This document shows, piece by piece, positions 1 to 8,348 of a stretch of 64,000 nt of DNA; positions within the stretch are counted from its first letter, which is position 1, and each line of letters begins with the position of its first letter. Position numbers and translations under genes: made by a program. Source of the DNA: Xanthomonas sp. 10-10 (GTDB lineage: Bacteria; Pseudomonadota; Gammaproteobacteria; Xanthomonadales; Xanthomonadaceae); NCBI RefSeq assembly GCF_040182365.1, contig NZ_CP144460.1, positions 744,001-808,000 on the forward strand, read 5' to 3'. The notes under the pieces are model-generated. The model had not been told where the DNA came from. It worked only from the letters and a program-made list of their open reading frames with translations, and made no database searches.

Positions 1-2
1 GT

Positions 3-230
3 GGCGAAGACTCGGTGCTGATCTTCCGCTGCTGGGACGGCAAGCGCTATACCAACATCATCGCCAAGACCGGCGAGGAGGGCGTCGAGGCCGACACCGC
101 CTATCAGGTCGACGACGACAGGAACGTGGTGGAAAAATTCGACGACCCGTTCGACACCATCGTGCTGGACCATGGCAGCGACCCGGCCTTCGCAGCGGAT
201 CATGCAGCGATAACGCAATTGCCGAACTGA
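3..230 (+). CDS. 3' end of an unidentified protein (5' end outside window)
   Basis: The reading frame is already open at the left edge and runs 75 codons to a TGA at 228-230, so only the C-terminus is visible. It is acidic, with a stretch reading EADTAYQVDDDRNVVEKF, and ends in TQLPN. There is no signal peptide, membrane segment or recognisable catalytic motif in this part. It points towards fis and could terminate at the 11-bp palindrome at 275-304. I do not recognise the family. The codon pattern is that of a genuine high-GC gene, so it is probably real. Confidence 0.6.
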   Translation, partial: GEDSVLIFRCWDGKRYTNIIAKTGEEGVEADTAYQVDDDRNVVEKFDDPFDTIVLDHGSDPAFAADHAAITQLPN

Positions 231-558
231 GCAATTAACTCGCCCAGGCGGTCGGCATTGCCGATCGAGGCTACGGCCAACCGCCGGCTAGGCGGCGGTT
301 GGCCCGATCAGATGAGGTCGGCCCGCGATGCGGGCCACGCTGGGGACTAAGCAGGTCCTGCCCAGAGGCGTGGCAGCGGGGGGCGCATCAGGCAGCCCTA
401 CCGGGCATCAACACGCAGAACATTCCACAATGCGCTGCAAGCATCGACTAACGGCCGCGTCACCTCACCAAGCGTGCCAGCCCAGCGCACTACCAGCCCG
501 CAGCACACCCACGCTCCAACGATTCCCCAATCCCGATTCCCGAATCCCGAATCCCGTC
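231..558. other. intergenic region with palindrome and heptad array
   Basis: No convincing gene lies here. It contains an 11-bp perfect palindrome (GGCCAACCGCC at 275-285 and its complement at 294-304, 8-nt loop) without a T-run, a plausible stop for the upstream plus-strand gene. A heptad array (521-555) lies just beyond the fis stop codon. Confidence 0.6.
521..555 (-). repeat. one-armed GGGATTC-type heptad array (5 units)
   Basis: Five contiguous 7-bp units read on the plus strand as GATTCCC, CAATCCC, GATTCCC, GAATCCC, GAATCCC. The array ends 3 bp from the TAG stop codon of fis. It belongs to the same repeat family as the arrays at 2248-2303, 8349-8376, 8759-8786 and 18556-18672. No inward-facing partner arm is visible nearby. 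Confidence 0.85.
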
Positions 559-846
<288 letters not shown>

Positions 847-946
847 TCACGAGGCCGGGGCGCGTGGCCGGCGAGGGGGAGTGAGTCTAGCGCGTGACCT
901 CATCGCTCGCCACGCCCATGTGGCGATCGGACGAGGTTGTGTCCGC

Positions 947-2014
947 TTAGCGGAAGTCGAAACTGAAGGCGGCGGTGCTGGCGGCCGGTTCGCGGACGCG
1001 AAACGCCACCTGCACGGCCTGACCCGGCGCCAGCGTGTCGTGCTCGGCCGGCGCCTTGCCCAGATATTCCTGCGGCGACAGCACCCGGGTGCCGATCACC
1101 CGCCCATCGGCATCGGACAGCGACAGCTGCAACCAGGGCCAGGCCTGCGCCCAGCGCGCATCGTTGCGGAAGCTGGCCTGGATCTCCAGCACGCCGGACA
1201 CGCCGGGCAGCGGGCGCACGTCGCGATTGAGCAGGGTCAGCGTGGCCGGCTCGCGCCACGCCGGCAGCGTGCAGCGCACCACCGCGCAGGCGCTGGCCAC
1301 CAGCGGCCGCCAGCGCGCGTCGCCGGCCAGATGCGCGCGGTCGGCGATGACGATCTGCAGGCCCAGCAACCCGGCCAGGCCAAACAACAGCGCCCACTGC
1401 CGCCCGCTGGCACGCAGCCGTGGGCGGCCGAGCCCTCGGCGCGCGAAGGTGGGCGCTGCCACGGCAGGCGCGGGCAAGGGATGCACTGGCGTTGCGTGGG
1501 CGCGCGCCTGCCCGGCGGCGTGGTCGTGCTGCACGTCGGCTGCGAGCGCGACGCTGGACGCGTCGAGGTTGCCCGCATCGACAGCCTCGCTCTCCTGCCG
1601 GTCTGTGGCGTCGGGCGCGCCATGGGGCGCGGTGCTGGTCATGGTGTCGTCTGGCGCCGCGCCTGCCGCGTCCTGCTCGAGCGCCAGCTGCGGCGCCACG
1701 CGTGCACGCGCGGCGGTTTCCTGCAGCCCGGCGTGGTCCGGATGGGCGCTGCCGTCTGCATCAGCGGGCGACGGGGTCTGTGCCGGCGCGGTAAGCGGCG
1801 CACGCACGACCGGCACGTCTGCTGCAGCGACCTCGGGCGCAGGCACCGGTTGCGATACGGGAGCAGCGGGCAGCCCGGCCGCGGGCATCGGCACCACCTG
1901 CTCCGCTGGCGCAGTGGCCGGCACCGCGGGCGGTTGAATCAACGTCGGGGCAGGCGGCGGCGTTGCGCGCAGAAAGGTGACCAGGGGGCGGCGCGGTGGC
2001 GGAGTCTCTGACAT
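947..2014 (-). CDS. DUF3426 family membrane-anchored protein lacking the usual zinc ribbon
   Basis: A 355-residue protein. Residues from about 40 to 190 are Pro/Ala-rich and low complexity. A single transmembrane segment (WALLFGLAGLLGLQIVIA) starts near residue 210. The C-terminal domain matches DUF3426: a LEIQASFRNDA core, a PWLQLSLSDADGRVIGTRVL strand block and a final AFRVREPA region. Family members usually begin with an MJ0042 CxxC-CxxC zinc ribbon. None is visible here, and no CPxC motif appears in the three upstream frames. The ATG at 2014 was chosen; the only longer option uses a TTG at 2047. Its cellular role is not established. It sits upstream of fis and downstream of an XRE regulator on the same strand. 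Confidence 0.8.
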   Translation of the reverse strand: MSETPPPRRPLVTFLRATPPPAPTLIQPPAVPATAPAEQVVPMPAAGLPAAPVSQPVPAPEVAAADVPVVRAPLTAPAQTPSPADADGSAHPDHAGLQETAARARVAPQLALEQDAAGAAPDDTMTSTAPHGAPDATDRQESEAVDAGNLDASSVALAADVQHDHAAGQARAHATPVHPLPAPAVAAPTFARRGLGRPRLRASGRQWALLFGLAGLLGLQIVIADRAHLAGDARWRPLVASACAVVRCTLPAWREPATLTLLNRDVRPLPGVSGVLEIQASFRNDARWAQAWPWLQLSLSDADGRVIGTRVLSPQEYLGKAPAEHDTLAPGQAVQVAFRVREPAASTAAFSFDFR

Positions 2015-2247
2015 CGGCAGGCGTGCAGCGGGAAGACCGCTATTCAACCACGGCTACGGCGATGGGCGAACGTCGTGGGACAGCGACGTGCTCCACCCGC
2101 GCACGCCGGCTCAGCGCCCTGGCGGCGATACGGCGACGCCAACCAGGAGCAGGTTCACGGAAAGTCGCGGTTTGCCCACGACAACCGCTAACACCACCCG
2201 CCAACACCACCGCAGCTCACACGACGCCGCAGCAAACACGCTGTTTC

Positions 2248-2303
2248 GACTCCCGACTCCCGACTCCCGAATCCCGAATCCCGACTCCCGAATCCCGAAT
2301 CCC
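2248..2303 (-). repeat. one-armed GGGATTC-type heptad array (8 units)
   Basis: Eight contiguous 7-bp units on the plus strand: GACTCCC three times, GAATCCC twice, GACTCCC, GAATCCC twice. The array stops 4 bp short of the TGA of the XRE regulator gene, as the array beside fis abuts its stop codon. There is no opposing arm nearby. Confidence 0.85.
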
Positions 2304-2307
2304 GAAC

Positions 2308-2685
2308 TCACCGCCTGCGCCGCGTCTTGCCCTCGGCCAGCAGCAGATCCAGCAGCCCGCTGCGCTGACGTGGCGCCAGGGTGTCGAAGCGGGCCAGCAG
2401 CACGCGTTGCTGATCGTCCAGGCGACGGTACTGGGCCGGTTCCTCGGCAATGGTCGACACCGGCGGGCCGAACACGCGGTCGCCGCGGCCAGTGGCCAGG
2501 TATTCGAACGCCATGCCGCTGCGCTTGGCCAGACCGATCAGGTTCTCCACCGACGGCGCGGTGCCCTCGGCCATTTCCCACTGCGCCACTGCGCTGCGGG
2601 TGACGCCCAGCTCGCCCGCCAGGGCTTCCTGGGTCAGCTTGGTGAAGCTGCGGGCTTCGCGTACTCGTTCGTACAGCTTGCTCAC
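2308..2685 (-). CDS. XRE-family transcriptional regulator
   Basis: A 125-residue protein with a classical HTH_3/XRE domain at about residues 5-60: ARSFTKLTQEALAGELGVTR, then SAVAQWEMAEGTAPSVENLI with the expected Q-W-E helix-3 signature. The C-terminal half (DDQQRVLLARFDTLAPRQRS) is basic and predicted helical. The start is GTG at 2685; no better ATG lies upstream. It is divergent from the membrane-protein gene at 2837. The 151 bp between them hold two short palindromes (2762-2791) that could be its operators. A self-regulating repressor is an inference from this arrangement. Confidence 0.85.
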   Translation of the reverse strand: MSKLYERVREARSFTKLTQEALAGELGVTRSAVAQWEMAEGTAPSVENLIGLAKRSGMAFEYLATGRGDRVFGPPVSTIAEEPAQYRRLDDQQRVLLARFDTLAPRQRSGLLDLLLAEGKTRRRR

Positions 2686-2761
2686 ACGGCACCGGATCGG
2701 GAGGCGGACAGGGCCGGGAGATATAGCCCTAGCGGCGCTTTGGGATAGTTCGTATAACTTT

Positions 2762-2791
2762 CATATCGACATATGTTTGCGATACTGTCGC
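2762..2791. promoter_or_regulatory. two adjacent palindromes, candidate XRE operators
   Basis: CATAT-CGAC-ATATG occupies 2762-2775 (5-bp perfect arms). GCGATACTGTCGC occupies 2779-2791 (five of six arm positions complementary around a central C). Both lie in the short AT-richer divergent region between the XRE gene and the gene at 2837. Their position and symmetry suit a dimeric HTH regulator; no binding data are implied. Confidence 0.45.
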
Positions 2792-2836
2792 AATGGCGTC
2801 GAGGATGTGATCACAGCGAACTCAAGGAGGATGTTC

Positions 2837-3328
2837 ATGGTCGAGCCTGTCACTCCAAACCCCGGCCAGCGGCCTGGCCAGACACCGGCGCCGAACGCAC
2901 CGTGGCCGGCCGATTCGCCGCTGGATCCGGCGGTCGCGCACTTTCGTGGAGCGCCCTGCTACCAGGTCTGGCGACGCAATCAGGAGTGGGATGCCATTGC
3001 CGAGGGCATGCATTGGTCAGCCGCGCTGGCGCCGCGCGGCTGGGCGCTGCGCTATCGGCATTGGCCCTTGCTGGGGATCGGGGCGACGCTTGCAGTTCTG
3101 GCTGCAGGCGTGGCGCTGGCCGGCGTGCAGGCGTGGTCGGCGGGCGCCTGGGTGGCGCTGTTGCTGGCCGAGCTGGGCTTGCGTGTGGGTGCGGCCCGGC
3201 AGGCCGGGCGCTGGCGCAGTGTGGCGTTACAGCGTGCCGGCTGGCAGGCGGTGACCCGCCTGCGTGCGATCAGCGTGGCCGATGCGGTGACCACCGCGCA
3301 GATCCGCGCCAGCCGCCCGCAGCGGTGA
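2837..3328 (+). CDS. small hypothetical membrane protein, divergent from XRE gene
   Basis: A 163-residue protein. The start at ATG 2837 was chosen because AAGGAGG at 2824-2830 sits 6 nt upstream; the ATG at 2831 would touch it. The N-terminal 40 residues are Pro-rich. A cytosolic segment (YQVWRRNQEWDAIAEGMHWS) follows, then two closely spaced membrane segments at about residues 75-115 (LLGIGATLAVLAAGVALAGV and AGAWVALLLAELGLRVGAAR). A basic tail ends in SRPQR. No family recognised. It is convergent with prmA (12 bp between stops) and shares its promoter region with the XRE regulator, which may control it. Confidence 0.7.
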   Translation: MVEPVTPNPGQRPGQTPAPNAPWPADSPLDPAVAHFRGAPCYQVWRRNQEWDAIAEGMHWSAALAPRGWALRYRHWPLLGIGATLAVLAAGVALAGVQAWSAGAWVALLLAELGLRVGAARQAGRWRSVALQRAGWQAVTRLRAISVADAVTTAQIRASRPQR

Positions 3329-3340
3329 GCGAGCCGGCGA

Positions 3341-4261
3341 TCAGCTGCGGCGGACGCCGTCGATGCGCATCCAGTCTTCGTCGCGCTCGCAACGCAGCTG
3401 GTCGAACCAGGGCGCGTAGCGTTGCAGCAACTCGTCCTCCTGGCCGTGCAGGATGCCCGACAGGGCAATGCGGCCGCCCGGCGCCACGCGTGCGGCCAGG
3501 GTGTCGGCCAGCGCATCCAGTGCCGAGGCCAGGATGTTGGCGACCACCACCGGATAGGTCTGCACCGGCTCGTCCTGCGGCAGATACACCGCCAACTGCG
3601 CGCCCACGGCGTTGCGCTCGGCATTGTCGGCCGTCGCCAGCAGCGCCTGCGGGTCGTTGTCCACCCCCACGGCGCTGGCGGCGCCCAGCTTCAGCGCGGC
3701 GACGGCCAGAATGCCCGAGCCGCAGCCGAAGTCGAGCACGCTGCGGCCCTGCAACTCGCCGCTGCCGGCCAGGCTGTCCAGCCAGCGCAGGCACAGCGCG
3801 GTGGTCTGGTGCGTCCCCGACCCGAACGCCAGGCCCGGATCCAGCCGCACCACGGCGGCCTGCGGCGTGTCGGCCGCTTCGGGCAGGTCGTGATTCCACG
3901 GCACGATGAAGGTGCGCGCGCCGAACTGCATCGGCTTGAACAGATCCATCCAGGCGCGTTCCCAGTTGCTGTCCTCGACCATGCGCAGTGCCACCTGGCT
4001 CCAGTCCAGCTCCGGGTCGAACGCTTCCAGCGCCGCAAGCACTGCCAGCGCGTCGCTCTCGCCATCGAACAGCGCAGTCAGCACCAGCGAATTCCATAAC
4101 GGCATTTCGCCCACGCCAGGCTCCAGAATGGCGCGCTCGTTGCTGGTATCGGCATCGGCATCGAGCAGGGTCACCGCCAGCGCGCCGACGTCCTCCAGCG
4201 CGTTCTGGAAGCGGGGCTGGGTGGTATCGGAGCAGGGCAGGGTCAGTTCAAGAAACGGCAT
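3341..4261 (-). CDS. prmA: ribosomal protein L11 methyltransferase
   Basis: A 306-residue protein, the usual PrmA length. It uses S-adenosylmethionine to methylate lysines and the N-terminus of ribosomal protein L11. Residues 1-110 form the L11-recognition domain. The catalytic domain shows the family block [14 protein letters not shown] (141-154) and the SAM-binding DFGCGSG loop (177-183) with acidic VGVDNDP (198-204) for the ribose. The ATG at 4261 (MPFLELTL) is preferred over an upstream TTG at 4276 because the family starts this way. It is monocistronic here, convergent with the gene ending at 3328. Confidence 0.95.
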   Translation of the reverse strand: MPFLELTLPCSDTTQPRFQNALEDVGALAVTLLDADADTSNERAILEPGVGEMPLWNSLVLTALFDGESDALAVLAALEAFDPELDWSQVALRMVEDSNWERAWMDLFKPMQFGARTFIVPWNHDLPEAADTPQAAVVRLDPGLAFGSGTHQTTALCLRWLDSLAGSGELQGRSVLDFGCGSGILAVAALKLGAASAVGVDNDPQALLATADNAERNAVGAQLAVYLPQDEPVQTYPVVVANILASALDALADTLAARVAPGGRIALSGILHGQEDELLQRYAPWFDQLRCERDEDWMRIDGVRRS

Positions 4262-4510
4262 CGTGGCAGTCGGCAATCATCAAGGCGTGCATCGTAGACC
4301 ATTCGCGGCGGCGGGCTGAGGCATTGCGCCCTGCCGGGTGCATGGCGTGGTGGAAGATACCGGGGCGGGATCACGCGCCGATGCGCCAGACGCGTCTACG
4401 CGACAGATGCGCGTTGCATCCAGACGCGGAGCGCGAAGCCGCCGGACACACGGGGCATGCACGCAACAGGTGCCTCGCACTGGAGCGCTCGCGCGCCGAC
4501 GCACACCCAT

Positions 4511-4741
4511 TCTGTCTGTCAGGCAGAGCTCCGCGAGCGTTCCGGCATCGCGCTGTCTCCACATGCAAGGCCTACGCCGGATACGGGAGCCAGAGCGCGA
4601 TGCGACCGGGCGCCTTTCGCACAAGCGATAGGCGCATTGCGATAAGAGTGCTCATGCGCAGACTGCCGTGTGTTCCTTCTGTCAGGCAGACGTCCGCGAG
4701 CTTGCCGGCGGTGCGACGTCCCCCCATGCACTGGCTACGCT
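4511..4741 (+). repeat. decayed tandem duplication, about 164 bp offset
   Basis: Segment 4511-4577 and segment 4675-4741 are clearly related: both contain TCTGTCAGGCAGA or a near copy, then TCCGCGAGC, then an ACATGCA/CCATGCA block, and both end in CTACGC. Substitutions are spread along both copies, so this is an old duplication rather than a recent slippage product. Confidence 0.6.
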
Positions 4742-4744
4742 TCA

Positions 4745-4796
4745 CCCACACCCACACCCACACCCACACCCGCGATGCGATGCGATGCGATGCGAT
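4745..4796 (+). repeat. compound microsatellite (CCCACA)4 and (GCGAT)5
   Basis: CCCACA is repeated four times at 4745-4768 and GCGAT five times at 4772-4796, separated by only CCC. Perfect short repeats like these vary in copy number by slippage. No gene overlaps them. Confidence 0.9.
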
Positions 4797-4900
4797 CAGG
4801 CACACGCAGCGCCCAGGCGAAGGGCGCTGCGCACATCAGCGCTGAAAAGACGTAGCGAGCGATTGCCAGGCGGGGGCGAACGCCGTCTTGGCGATGATCG

Positions 4901-4935
4901 ACTGCACTGCACTGCACTGCACTGCACTGCACTGC
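4901..4935 (+). repeat. pentanucleotide microsatellite (ACTGC)7
   Basis: ACTGC is repeated seven times without error at 4901-4935, about 230 bp upstream of the start codon at 5166. It is a potential variable-number locus; any effect on the downstream promoter is speculative. Confidence 0.95.
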
Positions 4936-5165
4936 ACCGCAGCGGCCGGCGGCATTCGCGCGCTACATGCCCACTCCCGGCAAAGGTCGCGCCTGTCTGG
5001 TGATCGCGCGGTCGCCTACTGCCCGATCTGCGCCGGCACTGCAGGCATCGCCCAGGCGCGCTGCACGTAACGGCAGCGCTCGCTTGCTGGCCGCCGCGTG
5101 CACGGCCGGGTGCTAGACTCCGCGCCGTTGCTGCGGGCGTCTTCCGCAGCTGGGTTGCCGCTGTG

Positions 5166-6089
5166 ATGCCGCTTGTCCGTGCCCGCCATCTCTGGCTGTT
5201 GCTCGCTCCCGTCGCGCTCGCGACGGCAGCGTGGTGGCACCTGCGTGCGCAGCCGGCAGCGCGCGCCACTGCCGTGCCCGCCAGCACCGGCGCCGTGCAC
5301 CAGCCTGCGGCACCACCGGCGCGGCCCCCATCTTCCGAACGCGGCAACGCGCTGCAACTGAGCTATCGCGATGCGGTGGATGCACAGCGGGATCTGTATC
5401 GCTATGCGCAGCAACTGCAGCAGCAGGTACGTGCCGGCGATGCGCAGGCTGGCTGGCGCCTGAGCCGGGTCTACGATTACTGCGCGCCGTATGCGTCCAG
5501 CCCGGCCGGCTATGCCGCCGACAGCGCGTGGATCGCCACGCACCAGACCCCGGGCGTGGCGGCGATGCACGCTGCACGCGATCGGGTGGCGCAGCGCTGC
5601 GCCGGCTTCGCCCCCAGCGATGGGCTGGGCGCGCGCCTGGTCGCGCAACAACGGCTAAGCGCCGCACGCGGCGGCAGCCTGGCTGCCGAGGCCGCGTTGC
5701 TGGCCCTGGGCGAACCGCTGCAGGCAACGCCCACTTACAAGCGCGCGCTGGTGCGCCGTGTGCTGGCTTCGCGCGACCCGGAGGCTTACCTGGCCCTGGC
5801 GCCGGCGATGGGCGCGCGCGCCAGCGGCGATGACAGTCTGGACGGGTATGTGGCCGGCGATCAGTTCGCCGAACTCGCCTGGCAGGTGGCGGCGTGCCGC
5901 CTGGGCCTGGACTGCAGCGCCGACAGCACGCTGGTCACCAGTTATTGCGCCAACGCGGGCATCTGCTCGCGCGAGGGCGCGCAGGATTTTGTGTCGTTCG
6001 TATTCGACGCCGCGGTGCCGCGGCAGGGAGCAGACAGCGTGGATGAGATGGTCGATAGGTTGGTGTCCGATCCGGGAGCGCAGTCATGA
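5166..6089 (+). CDS. hypothetical membrane-anchored or secreted protein
   Basis: A 307-residue protein with an N-terminal signal anchor (RHLWLLLAPVALATAAWW, residues about 7-24), a Pro/Ala-rich linker to about residue 58, then a long Ala/Arg-rich predominantly helical domain. Several cysteines occur in the second half (for example RVYDYCAPY and ACRLGLDCS), compatible with a periplasmic disulfide-containing domain. No family recognised. ATG 5166 is preferred to GTG 5163 immediately before it. The TGA overlaps the ATG of the next gene (ATGA at 6086-6089), so the two are almost certainly cotranslated. Confidence 0.7.
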   Translation: MPLVRARHLWLLLAPVALATAAWWHLRAQPAARATAVPASTGAVHQPAAPPARPPSSERGNALQLSYRDAVDAQRDLYRYAQQLQQQVRAGDAQAGWRLSRVYDYCAPYASSPAGYAADSAWIATHQTPGVAAMHAARDRVAQRCAGFAPSDGLGARLVAQQRLSAARGGSLAAEAALLALGEPLQATPTYKRALVRRVLASRDPEAYLALAPAMGARASGDDSLDGYVAGDQFAELAWQVAACRLGLDCSADSTLVTSYCANAGICSREGAQDFVSFVFDAAVPRQGADSVDEMVDRLVSDPGAQS

Positions 6090-6451
6090 ATTACCGTCGG
6101 TTGGCGCATGGCGCCAAGTTCTGGTTCTGGGTGGCGTTGTTCGTGGCGTATTCGGCCGCGGCGGTGGGCATCGTGATGATCGATACCGCCGATCACCGTT
6201 ACCAGCCGCTGTCGATCAGATCGACCACGGTCGGTGCCGACGAGCAGCAGCGAAGGCATGGCGCCAGCGAGGTGGCCGCGGTGTACCGCGCCAGCAGCGC
6301 GATGCCGTTCTCCACCTTGTCGGCCGGCTCGATGTTTCAGGTGGTCTGGCCGGACGGCTCCACCGAAACCATGATGGTGGTCGACCCGGCCTCGTCCAGC
6401 GGCATCGTGCCGGTGCCGGGCAGCCAGCAGGCGCCTGCGCCGCGGCGTTGA
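6086..6451 (+). CDS. small hypothetical membrane protein
   Basis: A 121-residue protein translationally coupled to the preceding gene by a 4-nt ATGA overlap. It has one N-terminal transmembrane segment (FWFWVALFVAYSAAAVGIVM, residues about 12-31) and a small outer domain containing a SMFQVVWPDGSTETMMVVDP beta-like stretch. No family recognised. Its pairing with the gene at 5166 suggests a two-protein membrane or periplasmic unit, an inference only. Confidence 0.65.
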   Translation: MNYRRLAHGAKFWFWVALFVAYSAAAVGIVMIDTADHRYQPLSIRSTTVGADEQQRRHGASEVAAVYRASSAMPFSTLSAGSMFQVVWPDGSTETMMVVDPASSSGIVPVPGSQQAPAPRR

Positions 6452-6545
6452 GCGATGCAGCGTATCGCGCCCTGATGCGGGTGTGCTGCGCATCCGCGCG
6501 CACGACTGACGATCTGCGCAGCGGATCCGGTAGCACCCGGCTCCG

Positions 6546-6613
6546 GTAGGAGCGCACCTGAGCGCGACGGGGTTCTACCGACAAAGCGCGGTCGCGCCCG
6601 GGTGCGCTCCTAC
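6546..6613. repeat. GTAG-type REP doublet
   Basis: The element begins GTAGGAGCGCACC and ends with the inverted GGTGCGCTCCTAC; the halves (TGAGCGCGAC and GTCGCGCCCG) face each other around a short centre. GTAG-headed REP palindromes are typical mobile-derived repeats of Xanthomonadaceae mobilised by RAYT transposases (family knowledge). It is part of a local duplication with 6797-6864. Confidence 0.9.
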
Positions 6614-6796
6614 GCATCGGGCGGCTGGCCGCATAGTTTGCTGGTGCCGGCTGTGATCCAGTCGCGTGCCTGGCCTGCGCGGCGCACTGCCGAGGCGATG
6701 CACCGGCAAGCCATGCGACAAGCCCGGTGTCCCGTGCTTGTCGCATGGTGCAATGGCCAGTGCGATCACTCCTAATTCCGTAGGCCCCCGGCTCGC

Positions 6797-6864
6797 GTAG
6801 GAGCGCACCTGGGCGCGACGGGGTTCCACCGATAAGGCGTGGTCGCGCCCGGGTGCGCTCCTAC
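6797..6864. repeat. GTAG-type REP doublet
   Basis: Same architecture as 6546-6613, 251 bp away. Homology between the two copies continues past the REP through a GGCTGGCCGCAT block and a palindrome to the accC stop codon, showing that a segment of about 220 bp was duplicated. Confidence 0.9.
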
Positions 6865-6931
6865 GCATCGGTCGGCTGGCCGCATGGGCGCCGGTGCGGG
6901 GGTGTCGTCGCGATGCACCGGGAAACAACGC

Positions 6932-6954
6932 AAAAAGCCCGGTTTCCCGGGCTT
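6932..6954 (-). terminator. rho-independent terminator of the acc operon
   Basis: Read on the minus strand: stem AAGCCCGG, loop GAAA, stem CCGGGCTT followed by further Ts, 26 bp after the accC stop codon. A degenerate second copy of the hairpin lies further downstream at about 6720-6745 without the T-run. Confidence 0.85.
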
Positions 6955-6980
6955 GTTGCGTGGTGCAATGGCCAGTGCGA

Positions 6981-8348
6981 TCAGGTCAGCGCGATCGACT
7001 TGTTCTTGCGCTCGGCCAGGCGCTTTTCCAGGTAATGGATGTTCTGCCCACCGGCCTGGAAGCCCTTGTCGCGCATGATGCGCTGCTGCAGCGGGATATT
7101 GGTCTTGATGCCGTCCACCACCATCTCGCTCAGCGCCACACGCATGCGCGCGATCGCGGTCTCGCGGTCGGGGCCGTGCACGATCAGCTTGCCGATCATC
7201 GAGTCGTAGTTCGGCGGCACCTTGTAGCCGGCATAGATGTGCGTATCCACCCGCACGCCCGGGCCGCCCGGCGGATGGAAGGCGGTGATCAGGCCCGGGT
7301 TGGGCATGAAGGTTTCCGGGTCTTCGGCGTTGATGCGGCACTCGATCGCATGCCCGCGCAGCACGATGTCGCTCTGCTTGATGCTGAGCTTGTGGCCGGC
7401 GGCGATGCGCAACTGTTCGCACACCAGGTCGATGCCGGTGATGCGTTCGGTCACCGGGTGCTCCACCTGGATACGGGTGTTCATTTCGATGAAGTAAAAA
7501 CGCCCGCCTTCGAACAGGAACTCGAAGGTGCCGGCGCCGCGGTAGCCGATGCGGATGCAGGCATCCACGCAGACCTTGCCGATCTCGTTGCGCAGCTCCT
7601 CGGTGATGCCCGGGGCCGGCGCTTCTTCCACCACTTTCTGGTGGCGGCGCTGCATCGAGCAATCGCGTTCGCCCAGATGGATCGCACCGCCCTGGCCGTC
7701 GGCCAGCACCTGGATTTCCACGTGGCGCGGATTTTCCAGGAACTTCTCCATGTAGACCTGATCGTTGCTGAAAGCGGCCTTGGCTTCGGATTTGGTGGTT
7801 TCGATCGCAGCCTTCAACGCCGCTTCCGAATGCACCACGCGCATGCCGCGCCCACCGCCGCCGCCGGCGGCCTTGATGATCACCGGGTAGCCGATCTCGC
7901 GCGCCACCTTGGTGTTGGCGACGATGTCATCGCCCAGCGGGCCGCCCGAGCCGGGCACGCACGGCACGCCGGCGGCCTTCATCGCGCGGATCGCCTCGAC
8001 CTTGTCGCCCATCAGGCGGATGGTGTCGGCCTTGGGGCCGATGAAGATGAAGCCGGATTCTTCCACCCGCTCGGCGAAGTCGGCGTTTTCCGAGAGAAAA
8101 CCGTAGCCGGGATGGATGGCCTGCGCATCGGTCACCTCGGCCGCGGCGATCAACGCCGGGATATTGAGGTAGCTGTCGCTGGAGGCGGCCGGGCCGATAC
8201 AGACCGACTCGTCGGCCATGGCCACGTGCTTGAGGTTGCGGTCGACCGTGGAATGCACCGCGACCGTGCGGATGCCGAGCGTATGACACGCGCGCAGGAT
8301 GCGCAGCGCGATTTCGCCTCGGTTGGCGATGACGACTTTATCGAGCAT
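6981..8348 (-). CDS. accC: acetyl-CoA carboxylase, biotin carboxylase subunit
   Basis: A 455-residue protein that uses ATP and bicarbonate to carboxylate biotin on AccB, the first half-reaction of fatty acid synthesis. It shows the N-terminal Rossmann-like start ([20 protein letters not shown]), the glycine-rich ATP-grasp loop ([11 protein letters not shown] near residue 165), the [16 protein letters not shown] metal and catalytic block and a normal C-terminus. Length matches the family. Its ATG overlaps the 3' end of the four-helix-bundle gene by 11 bp, and a heptad array starts directly upstream of the ATG. AccB lies further upstream, so an operon is interrupted by the intervening cassette. 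Confidence 0.97.
   Translation of the reverse strand: MLDKVVIANRGEIALRILRACHTLGIRTVAVHSTVDRNLKHVAMADESVCIGPAASSDSYLNIPALIAAAEVTDAQAIHPGYGFLSENADFAERVEESGFIFIGPKADTIRLMGDKVEAIRAMKAAGVPCVPGSGGPLGDDIVANTKVAREIGYPVIIKAAGGGGGRGMRVVHSEAALKAAIETTKSEAKAAFSNDQVYMEKFLENPRHVEIQVLADGQGGAIHLGERDCSMQRRHQKVVEEAPAPGITEELRNEIGKVCVDACIRIGYRGAGTFEFLFEGGRFYFIEMNTRIQVEHPVTERITGIDLVCEQLRIAAGHKLSIKQSDIVLRGHAIECRINAEDPETFMPNPGLITAFHPPGGPGVRVDTHIYAGYKVPPNYDSMIGKLIVHGPDRETAIARMRVALSEMVVDGIKTNIPLQQRIMRDKGFQAGGQNIHYLEKRLAERKNKSIALT

Larger units (their letters stand above)
4262..5165. other. 904-bp gene-poor region with simple repeats
   Basis: No convincing coding sequence was found: the short open frames have no family signature, no good ribosome binding site and compete on both strands. 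It holds a decayed segmental duplication (4511-4577 and 4675-4741) and three simple-sequence tracts (CCCACA, GCGAT and ACTGC units between 4745 and 4935). The final part must contain the promoter of the gene at 5166. Confidence 0.55.

Noticed and set aside
2248..2303. Heptad array taken as a CRISPR or iteron origin
   Set aside because: 7-bp units without spacers, no replication gene nearby, and the same family occurs at several operon junctions.
4280..4805. Short frames on both strands in the 4.3-4.8 kb interval
   Set aside because: Arg/Cys-rich products that overlap each other and the simple repeats; no family or ribosome binding site.
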